Shown in pieces: positions 1-5,220 of a stretch of 7,943 nucleotides of DNA. The notes under the pieces are model-generated. The model was not told the origin of the DNA and searched no databases. It saw nothing but the letters and a program-made list of their open reading frames with translations. The stretch is from the NCBI GenBank assembly GCA_021161025.1, contig JAGHBK010000010.1, positions 1 to 7,943 of the forward strand. The letters run 5' to 3'. Each line of letters starts with the position of its first letter. Position 1 is the first letter of the stretch. The DNA comes from a bacterium. GTDB taxonomy: Bacteria; Patescibacteriota; Minisyncoccia; Minisyncoccales; DG-74-3. Made by a program: the position numbers and the translations under genes.

Positions 1-55
1 GAACCCACGACCCATGGCTTATGATGCCACTGCTCTTCCGCTGAGCTACACCGCC
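1..55 (-). tRNA. tRNA-Met (CAU), 3' part cut by window edge
   Basis: Read on the minus strand, this gives a normal tRNA 5' portion: acceptor strand GGCGGTG, U8 A9, a D stem GCTC/GAGC with a loop containing G18 G19, a 5-bp anticodon stem GTGGC/GCCAT (one G-U pair) with loop ATCATAA, a 5-nt variable region, and a T arm starting GTGGG-TTC. The anticodon is CAU. The sequence stops at C56, so the rest of the T arm, the 3' acceptor strand and the tail lie outside the window. It starts with G rather than C, so it is not the initiator. Elongator Met is the likeliest identity. A lysidine-modified tRNA-Ile2 also carries a CAU gene anticodon and cannot be excluded from a partial sequence. It follows tRNA-fMet after about 8 bp and is probably cotranscribed with it. 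Confidence 0.88.
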
Positions 56-63
56 TAATCTTG

Positions 64-134
64 TTGCGGGGCCTGGATTTGCACCAGGGCCGAAAGGTTA
101 TGAGCCTTCCATGCTACTACTACACTACCCCGCG
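64..134 (-). tRNA. Initiator tRNA-fMet (CAU), with A18/G55 variant core
   Basis: On the minus strand this folds as a complete cloverleaf: acceptor CGCGGGG/CCCCGCA with a C1xA72 mismatch (the bacterial initiator hallmark), D arm GTGT/GCAT with a 7-nt loop, anticodon stem GAAGG/CCTTT around CTCATAA (anticodon CAU), a 4-nt variable region, and T stem CCTGG/CCAGG. The discriminator is A73, followed by CAA, so CCA is not encoded and must be added after transcription. Other initiator traits are incomplete: pair 11-24 is U-A instead of purine-pyrimidine, and the usual three G-C pairs of the anticodon stem are A29-U41, G30-C40, G31-C39. The D loop reads AGTAGTA where AGTGGTA is usual, and the T loop starts T-G-C instead of T-T-C. 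The neighbouring CAU tRNA has normal loops. The call rests mainly on C1xA72 and the CAU anticodon. Confidence 0.85.
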
Positions 135-142
135 TCGATTTT

Positions 143-171
143 ATTTTACTCATTTTTTTCTAAAAAGTCAA
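143..171 (-). promoter_or_regulatory. Sigma70-type promoter of the tRNA pair
   Basis: On the minus strand a -35 box TTGACT (166-171, 5/6 to consensus) and a -10 box TAAAAT (143-148, 5/6) are separated by exactly 17 bp. The -10 box ends 8 bp before the first base of tRNA-fMet, so transcription should start at about 135-136, one or two bases before the mature 5' end. The -35 box lies just beyond the stop codon of the upstream membrane-protein gene (173-175), so the tRNAs can be expressed independently of the protein genes. This is the best promoter in the window. Confidence 0.72.
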
Positions 172-172
172 T

Positions 173-649
173 TTATAATATCACTTCTAAATTCTTAAGA
201 GCTTCCTCATAAACACTTAAAACTCTTTTAGCATCATTGAGAATCAATTTGTAATCAGGATCATGTAAAACACTATAGTAAATTTTATTAACTTCTTTTA
301 TCTCTTCTAAATTTGGAAGGGTCTCTTTACTTACCTTTTCTAACCTTTCCTCTAATGTTTCTCCATAATATCCCATTTTTGCTAAAGCATTATCAAGCAT
401 TGAACCTGCTTCTATTACCGCTAATTTATGTTCTGATTCTAAAGGAGAAGCTAATCTTTTCTTTACTCTCTGCCATTTCCTTCTTGCTGCTCTAATCCAA
501 TAAGGCTTATAAGTTAACACTTCTATCCAATCTTGCAAGAAGAGTCTCTTTAAATAGGTAGTGGTAACTAAAAAGTAAATTGTGCCGCCAAAAAAGAATA
601 AGCCAAAAAGAATAAAAATTATTTTTACTATAAAAAGCCAATCTGTCAT
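173..649 (-). CDS. Small membrane protein with C-terminal helical, HEPN-like domain; function unknown
   Basis: I cannot give this 158-residue protein a function. Residues 4-29 are a strongly hydrophobic segment that should act as one membrane anchor. Residues 48-66 are rich in Arg and Lys, which by the positive-inside rule places the C-terminal part in the cytoplasm. Residues 71-155 look like a helical bundle: a helix around AVIEAG, a GY-x-GETLEERL stretch, then NKIYYSVLHDPDY and a final helix. From memory, Parcubacteria encode many such proteins in which the last motif reads roughly RN-x3-H with a following Pro-Asp, resembling the HEPN motif R-x4-6-H. Here H129 and Pro-Asp remain, but the Arg-Asn pair is Tyr-Tyr (124-125), so an RNase activity is not supported. 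The ATG lies 35 bp after gatA; no Shine-Dalgarno is visible. It could be the last gene of the gatCA transcript. Confidence 0.8.
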   Translation of the reverse strand: MTDWLFIVKIIFILFGLFFFGGTIYFLVTTTYLKRLFLQDWIEVLTYKPYWIRAARRKWQRVKKRLASPLESEHKLAVIEAGSMLDNALAKMGYYGETLEERLEKVSKETLPNLEEIKEVNKIYYSVLHDPDYKLILNDAKRVLSVYEEALKNLEVIL

Positions 650-684
650 AGAAATGAAATTTGATTGTTTAAATTTGTCATAAT

Positions 685-2190
685 TTATAAATTAGCTTCT
701 TCAAAAAGAGATGCTACTTTAAAAATTTCTTCTTCTCTAAAAGCCTGCCCAATAATTTGAAGTCCTACCGGTAGCTTATTTTTAACTTTACCCGCAGGAA
801 TCGAAATTGCCGGCAAACCTGCTAAATTAACCGGGACGGTAAAGATATCAGAAAGGTACATTTTTAAAGGATCTAAAACCCTCTCTCCTAATTTAAAAGC
901 AGGTGTGGGAGAAACAGGAGTTAAAATCAAATCTACTTTTTGAAAAGCCTTTTCGAAATCTTGTTTTACTAAGGTTCTTACTTTTAAGGCTCTTTTGTAA
1001 TAGGCCTCATAATAACCTGCAGAAAGTGCATAGGTTCCGAGCATTATTCTCCTTCTTACTTCTTCTCCAAACCCCTCTCCCCTAATTTTGAAATAGTAAT
1101 CGATTAAAGTTTTGACTTTTGAGTTTTGAGTTTTGAGTTCGCCATATCTTATGGCGTCATATCTAGCTAGGTTAGCGCTCGCTTCAGATGGGGCAATAAT
1201 ATAATAACAAGGTAAAGCATACTCTGTATGGGGTAAACTAATCTCTTCAATTTTTGCTCCCAGAGTTTCAAATTTTTTAATTGCTTCTTTAATTATCTCT
1301 TCAACTTCAGGATCCATCCCCTCAATAAAATATTCTTTAGGAACACCAAAGCGTAAATTGTTTAGTGTTTGTCGGTTACGAAGCCTGTTTCGGTAACGTT
1401 TATCGGTTACGTAACCCTTTGACACTTGACGATACGGGCTTCCTAACCCCTTATCGTAACCTCCACCAATGCTAGTAGAATCCATCTCGTCTCTTCCTTT
1501 AATGACATCAAATACAATTTTTGCATCTTCAACTGTTTTTGTTATTGGTCCTATTTGATCTAAAGAAGAAGCAAAGGCTATCAAACCATATCGAGAAACA
1601 GCTCCATAAGTAGGTTTTAATCCCACTATTCCACAGAAAGAAGCAGGTTGTCTAATAGAACCTCCTGTATCTGTACCTAAAGCAAAAGTGCATAAATTAG
1701 CCGCTACAGCAGCTGCTGATCCCCCTGAAGATCCTCCAGGGACCCTTGATAAATCATGAGGATTTTTAGTTTTGAAAAAGGCTGAATTTTCAGTTGAAGA
1801 ACCCATTGCAAATTCATCTAAATTTGTTTTCCCTAAAATTACTACCCCCTGTGTTTTCAGTTTTTTTATCACTGTTGCATCATAAATAGCTGTATAATTC
1901 TCCAAAATTTTAGAACCTGCAGTACATCTTACATCTTTTACCAAAATAATGTCTTTTATAGCGGCTGGAACCCCAGCCAAAATTGGAAGTTTTTCTCTCT
2001 TAGCAATTAAATTGTCAATTTTTTCTGCCTGAGATAACGCCAATTTCTTAGTAACAGTTAAAAAAGAAAAAATCTTTTTATCTTCTTTCTCAATTCTATC
2101 TAAATATGCTTTACAAAGTTCTTTGGCTGAAAATTCTTTTTTTTTCAATCTATTATGAATTTCTGAAATTGTAAGATCTGTTAGCTCCAT
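685..2190 (-). CDS. gatA: Glutamyl/aspartyl-tRNA(Gln/Asn) amidotransferase subunit A
   Basis: GatA is the glutaminase subunit of the cytoplasmic GatCAB complex. It releases ammonia from glutamine so that Glu-tRNA(Gln), and often Asp-tRNA(Asn), can be amidated. The amidase signature is complete: K79 in AAIKD, GGSSGGS at 152-158 with the cis-Ser S154, and GTDTGGS at 172-178 with the nucleophile S178. These positions match the numbering I recall for the Staphylococcus aureus enzyme. The C-terminal TPVSPTPAF and PVNLAGLP motifs are also present. At 501 residues it is slightly long. The extra length lies mostly in a Lys/Arg/Tyr-rich segment (about 241-276) replacing a shorter linker before the VPKEYF motif. 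A second low-complexity stretch (351-360) comes from a 7-bp DNA repeat. Its ATG overlaps the end of gatC by 10 bp, suggesting translational coupling. gatB is not in the window. Confidence 0.97.
   Translation of the reverse strand: MELTDLTISEIHNRLKKKEFSAKELCKAYLDRIEKEDKKIFSFLTVTKKLALSQAEKIDNLIAKREKLPILAGVPAAIKDIILVKDVRCTAGSKILENYTAIYDATVIKKLKTQGVVILGKTNLDEFAMGSSTENSAFFKTKNPHDLSRVPGGSSGGSAAAVAANLCTFALGTDTGGSIRQPASFCGIVGLKPTYGAVSRYGLIAFASSLDQIGPITKTVEDAKIVFDVIKGRDEMDSTSIGGGYDKGLGSPYRQVSKGYVTDKRYRNRLRNRQTLNNLRFGVPKEYFIEGMDPEVEEIIKEAIKKFETLGAKIEEISLPHTEYALPCYYIIAPSEASANLARYDAIRYGELKTQNSKVKTLIDYYFKIRGEGFGEEVRRRIMLGTYALSAGYYEAYYKRALKVRTLVKQDFEKAFQKVDLILTPVSPTPAFKLGERVLDPLKMYLSDIFTVPVNLAGLPAISIPAGKVKNKLPVGLQIIGQAFREEEIFKVASLFEEANL
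1111..1138. repeat. 7-bp tandem repeat (TTTGAGT) inside gatA
   Basis: Four consecutive heptamers read TTTGACT, then TTTGAGT three times on the plus strand. On the coding strand they give residues about 351-360 of GatA ([10 protein letters not shown]), a polar stretch between the IRYG and GEGFG motifs where GatA proteins vary. The same repeat type occurs in rseP and in the frr-rseP spacer. Confidence 0.85.
1374..1461. repeat. Palindrome-rich segment translated in frame within gatA
   Basis: The segment holds a perfect 12-bp palindrome GGTTACGTAACC (1405-1416). An imperfect inverted repeat with arms 1374-1388 and 1434-1448 surrounds it (13 of 15 positions Watson-Crick, plus one G-T). Motifs of the form TCGGTTACG or TCGGTAACG recur at 1372, 1390 and 1403, and CGTAACC occurs twice (1410-1416, 1455-1461). 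On the minus strand it is read without a stop as GatA residues about 244-273, rich in Lys, Arg, Tyr and Asn. This is the only part of the gene without recognisable GatA sequence, which suggests insertion of a short palindromic element rather than ordinary divergence. Confidence 0.65.
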
Positions 2191-2483
2191 GGTTTATCTA
2201 TTATCGATTTTACTTTTACAAAACCATCTTTTGTCTCCGGTGCCTGTTCTAAAATCTTCTTCTTTATTGTAGGATCTACAGTTTTAACTTCATCATTTCT
2301 CATTATATTTTCTACTTGAATTGAATAAGGAGCAGGTTTCACACCAGAAACATCTACTTTTCTTAATTTTTCTATATAATCTAAAATCTTAGATAACTCC
2401 TGTTGCATCTTTAATATTTCTCTCTTGTTTAAACTTAATCTTGCTAACTTCGCTATATGTTTTACCTCCTTCTTTGATATCAT
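2181..2483 (-). CDS. gatC: Glutamyl/aspartyl-tRNA(Gln/Asn) amidotransferase subunit C
   Basis: GatC is the small subunit that wraps around GatA and tethers it to GatB in the transamidosome. This copy has 100 residues, normal for the family. The N-terminal helix carries the typical pattern [14 protein letters not shown], followed by the [19 protein letters not shown] region, a Pro-rich linker, a conserved R-x-DEV element and a C-terminal [10 protein letters not shown] chose the ATG at 2481-2483; the frame stays open to a TTG three codons upstream, but family members begin close to the KKEV helix. An AAGGAGGT sequence lies inside the gene just after the start (2463-2470) and encodes Lys-Glu-Val, so it is not this gene's ribosome binding site. 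The end overlaps gatA by 10 bp. The upstream spacer carries ACGAAT repeats and the structured element. Confidence 0.95.
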   Translation of the reverse strand: MISKKEVKHIAKLARLSLNKREILKMQQELSKILDYIEKLRKVDVSGVKPAPYSIQVENIMRNDEVKTVDPTIKKKILEQAPETKDGFVKVKSIIDKPWS

Positions 2484-2491
2484 AAAAATCA

Positions 2492-2523
2492 ACGAATAAC
2501 GAACATATTACAAATAAACGAAT
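2492..2523. repeat. ACGAAT-type short repeats upstream of gatC
   Basis: On the plus strand ACGAAT (2492-2497), ACGAAC (2499-2504) and ACGAAT (2518-2523) lie in the last 40 bp before the gatC ATG; on the coding strand they read ATTCGT/GTTCGT. The same hexamer clusters directly upstream of rseP. It could be a repeat family or a shared 5' leader signal; the sequence alone does not decide. Confidence 0.55.
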
Positions 2524-2527
2524 TCTT

Positions 2528-2660
2528 GAGCGAGGGAATCGATTTTCGGGACCATCCGCAGGCAAATTGCTTGGTTTCGCGAAGCGAAAATTTGCCGAGG
2601 ACTGAACGAGCTTGCCGCCGGAGCAAGCGAGTGTGTACCGAAAATCGTATTCCCGAGCGA
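2528..2660. mobile_element. MITE-like GC-rich structured element with terminal inverted repeats and flanking 6-bp direct repeat
   Basis: Arms 2534-2549 (GGGAATCGATTTTCGG) and 2638-2654 form a 16-bp perfect stem with a single bulged T (2648). Inside are two further hairpins: GGCAAAT/ATTTGCC (2561-2567/2590-2596), capped by TTTCGC-GAA-GCGAAA (2575-2589), and GCTTGC/GCAAGC (2610-2615/2623-2628). The outer stem is flanked immediately on both sides by GAGCGA (2528-2533 and 2655-2660), which looks like a target-site duplication. By hand count the 121 bp are about 54% G+C, well above the surrounding AT-rich genes. No protein is encoded. It may be a non-autonomous mobile element, a dispersed palindromic repeat, or a structured RNA downstream of mreB; the flanking direct repeat favours the first. 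Confidence 0.55.
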
Positions 2661-2701
2661 TTATTTTTATTCCCTAAGATAAACCTGCTGAGCTCGTTGA
2701 T

Positions 2702-3754
2702 TTATCTTGGTGGCTCCAAATACTCTGTTTCCAACAACACATCTCTTAATTCATTAAGACTTTCTAAAACCATTCCCGCTCCTCTTACTACAGCCGTCAT
2801 TGGATCTTCAACAATTTTGGTAGGAATTTTTGTCTCTTTCTGAATTAAAACCTCCAATCCTCTCAAAAGAGACCCTCCTCCGGAAAGATGGATACCCCTT
2901 GCCATTATGTCAGCTAATAATTCTGGAGGTGTTTCTTCAATTGCTTCCTTTATTTCACTCACAATCTGTCTTACCGATCTCTCTAAAGCTCTTCTAATTT
3001 CTTCATCAGAAACTAAAATTTCTTCTGGAAGCCCAGTAACTAAATTTCTTCCCCTCATTGGCACTTTTTTCCTTTCCTTCAATGGATAAACTGATCCTAC
3101 AGCAATCTTAATTGTCTCAGCTGTTCTTTCTCCTATCAACAACTTGTATTCTCTCTCCGCAAACTGAATAATATCTTGATTAAGCCTATCCCCTGCTACC
3201 CTTAAACTCTTTGATAAAACTATCCCACCCAAAGAAATGACTGCTACCTCAGCCGTTCCCCCACCTATATCAACAACAAGAATACCTCCCGCTTCCTGAA
3301 CTGGTAAACGAGCCCCAATAGCTGAAGCCATTGGTTCTTCAATTAGAAAAACTTCACTAGCACCGGCTGATTTTGCAGCATCACAAACTGCTTTTTTTTC
3401 AACTTCTGTAACTCCACAAGGTATACCAATAATTACTCTTGGTCTAGGGCTTAAAATAAACTTTCGGGTTCTTGCTTTCTCAATAAAATATCTCAACATC
3501 TGTTCCGTCGCTTCAAAATCTGAGATTACTCCTGATCTCAAGGGTCTAGTAGCTACAATATGGGAAGGAGTTTTTCCTACCATCTTTCTTGCCTCTTCCC
3601 CTATTGCTAAAATCTGACCGGTTTTTTGATTAATGGCGACAACCGAAGGCTCTCGAATTACAATACCCTTTCCCTTAGCATAAACTAAGGAGTTAGATGT
3701 TCCTAAATCGATAGCTAAATCTTGAAAGATTAAATTTCGAATTTTCTCAAACAT
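2702..3754 (-). CDS. mreB: Rod-shape-determining actin homologue MreB
   Basis: MreB polymerises on the inner face of the membrane and organises elongation of the cell wall in rod-shaped cells. All actin-fold nucleotide motifs are present: phosphate-1 loop DLGTSNS (16-22), connect-1 region EEPMASAIGA (139-148), phosphate-2 loop DIGGGTAEV (162-170) and adenosine motif SGGGSLLRG (291-299). Blocks typical of MreB rather than FtsA or DnaK include EPSVVAI (35-41) and the RPLRSGVISDF stretch. The N-terminus MFEKIRNLIF is compatible with a short amphipathic membrane-binding helix. The length of 350 residues is normal. The ATG is 16 bp after proS, so it probably shares that transcript; no Shine-Dalgarno is visible. 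No mreC or mreD follows within the window, unlike the common mreBCD arrangement. Confidence 0.97.
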   Translation of the reverse strand: MFEKIRNLIFQDLAIDLGTSNSLVYAKGKGIVIREPSVVAINQKTGQILAIGEEARKMVGKTPSHIVATRPLRSGVISDFEATEQMLRYFIEKARTRKFILSPRPRVIIGIPCGVTEVEKKAVCDAAKSAGASEVFLIEEPMASAIGARLPVQEAGGILVVDIGGGTAEVAVISLGGIVLSKSLRVAGDRLNQDIIQFAEREYKLLIGERTAETIKIAVGSVYPLKERKKVPMRGRNLVTGLPEEILVSDEEIRRALERSVRQIVSEIKEAIEETPPELLADIMARGIHLSGGGSLLRGLEVLIQKETKIPTKIVEDPMTAVVRGAGMVLESLNELRDVLLETEYLEPPR

Positions 3755-3770
3755 GGTTTAGAAAAAGCAA

Positions 3771-5213
3771 CTAATAAGCTTGGGCGAAAATCCAGCGATG
3801 GGTAGCTTTTTTTCCACAATAAATACATTTTCCTTTCTCTTTAAGAGCATTCAAAGGTAAAACCCTATTAGTTGCCTTGGTTTCTGCTTTTATTTTTTCC
3901 TCGCATTTTGGATCTTCACACCAAAAAACTTTCAAAAAACCTCGATTCCTCTTCATTATATCTTGAAATTCTTTATAGTCAAAAACTTCTCTGGTATTTT
4001 CTTTGAGATATTTACTACTTTTCTCAAGTAAGTTTTTTTGAATCGAATCTAAGGTCTTTTTTGTTTCAGATACTAAAGCAACTAAGGGAACTGAATATTT
4101 TTCTCCATTATCTCTCCTTACTAAAGTAGCTTTATTCTCTTTTACTTCTTTCTGCCCAATTTCTATTCTTAAAGGAACTCCTTTTAATTCCCACTCATTA
4201 AATTTCCACCCTACCGAATACTCTTGTCTGAAATCTACTTTAACTTTAAAGTCTTTTAAAATGCTTTTTAAAGTTTTTACCTTTTTTTCTAAAATCCTAT
4301 CACTGGGCTTTCCTTGAAAAATCGGGATAATGATAATTTGAATGGGAGCTATTTTCGGAGGAATTATCAATCCTGAATCATCTCCATGAACCATAATCAA
4401 AGCCCCTATACTTCTAGTAGAAAAACCCCAACACGTTTGCCAAGGAATCTTTTCTTTTCCGTCTCTTCCTACAAATCTAATCCCAAAAGGTTTAGCAAAA
4501 TTCTGACCTAAATCATGAGAAGTACATCCTTGAAGAGCCTTGCCATCTGGCATTAACATTTCATAAGTATAAGTTTTTTCTGCTCCTGGAAATTTCTCTG
4601 ATTCTGATTTTTTTCCAAAAATACCATCGATAGCTAAAAAATCGCGATAAAAATCGACATACATTTTTAGAGCCCTCATCACTTCTTCGATTGCCTCCTC
4701 ATGAGTTTCGTGAACCGTGTGGGCTTCTTGCCATAAAAATTCAGTGGTCCTTAAAAATAAACGAGATCTTTTTTCCCAACGAACAACATTGCACCATTGA
4801 TTTATTAAAAGTGGCAAATCTCTCCAAGACTTGATCCATTTTTTGTACATTTCATAAATAACCGTTTCAGAAGTAGGACGAACAACAAGTTTTTCTTTAA
4901 GTTTTTTTCCTCCGCCAATAGTGACCACAGCCAACTCTGGCGAAAACCCCTTAACATGTTCTTTTTCTTTCTTTAAAAATTTTTCCGGAATAAAAAGAGG
5001 GAAATACGCATTTTTTACTCCTGCTTTTTTAATCTTTTCATCCAAAACCCTCTGGATGTTTTCCCAAATAGCAAAACCATAAGGTCGAAATACTTGGCAA
5101 CCTTTTACTGGAGCATAATCTGCCAAACCCGACTTCAATATAACATCAACATACCATTTTGAAAAATCTTCTGATTTTTTAATAAGTTGTTTTTTTTCTA
5201 AAGTTTTCTCCAT
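3771..5213 (-). CDS. proS: Prolyl-tRNA synthetase, archaeal/eukaryotic-type
   Basis: This class II synthetase charges tRNA(Pro) with proline in the cytoplasm. Motif 1 lies around residues 38-60 (VFRPYGFAIW), the PTSET segment at 113-117, motif 2 at 153-168 (FLRTTEFLWQEAH) and motif 3 at 270-286 (GALIMVHGDDSG followed by IIPPK). The anticodon-binding domain covers about 291-385. A C-terminal zinc-binding module has C432, C437, C463 and C466, and the protein ends in Ala-Tyr. The 480-residue length, the absence of the large editing insertion between motifs 2 and 3, and the added C-terminal zinc domain mark the archaeal/eukaryotic-type enzyme, not the roughly 570-residue bacterial form. Without that insertion, Ala-tRNA(Pro) would need a separate editing protein. 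It starts 7 bp after rseP and is followed closely by mreB. Confidence 0.97.
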   Translation of the reverse strand: MEKTLEKKQLIKKSEDFSKWYVDVILKSGLADYAPVKGCQVFRPYGFAIWENIQRVLDEKIKKAGVKNAYFPLFIPEKFLKKEKEHVKGFSPELAVVTIGGGKKLKEKLVVRPTSETVIYEMYKKWIKSWRDLPLLINQWCNVVRWEKRSRLFLRTTEFLWQEAHTVHETHEEAIEEVMRALKMYVDFYRDFLAIDGIFGKKSESEKFPGAEKTYTYEMLMPDGKALQGCTSHDLGQNFAKPFGIRFVGRDGKEKIPWQTCWGFSTRSIGALIMVHGDDSGLIIPPKIAPIQIIIIPIFQGKPSDRILEKKVKTLKSILKDFKVKVDFRQEYSVGWKFNEWELKGVPLRIEIGQKEVKENKATLVRRDNGEKYSVPLVALVSETKKTLDSIQKNLLEKSSKYLKENTREVFDYKEFQDIMKRNRGFLKVFWCEDPKCEEKIKAETKATNRVLPLNALKEKGKCIYCGKKATHRWIFAQAY

Positions 5214-5220
5214 AATTTTA

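Noticed and set aside
313..1085. Plus-strand open frames at 313-495 and 903-1085
   Set aside because: Both lie wholly antisense to better-supported genes and match no family.
2463..2470. AAGGAGGT (minus strand) as a ribosome binding site
   Set aside because: It lies within gatC after the start and encodes conserved Lys-Glu-Val; no suitable start codon follows at the right spacing.
2490..2492. TTG start for gatC three codons upstream of the chosen ATG
   Set aside because: GatC proteins start close to the KKEV helix, and the ATG at 2481-2483 fits better.
2528..2660. CRISPR or riboswitch interpretation of the structured spacer
   Set aside because: No regularly spaced direct repeats, and no recognisable riboswitch core sequence.
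2676..2708. Inverted repeat AAGATAAA/TTTATCTT spanning the mreB stop as a terminator
   Set aside because: The stem is short and AT-rich with a 17-nt loop and no T tract following on the minus strand; likely chance in AT-rich DNA.
2526..2843. Plus-strand open frame of about 105 codons
   Set aside because: It runs through the GC-rich structured element and then antisense to the 3' end of mreB; no recognisable protein features.
2907..3089. Plus-strand open frame of 60 codons antisense to mreB
   Set aside because: Shadow of mreB, which has full motif support on the minus strand.
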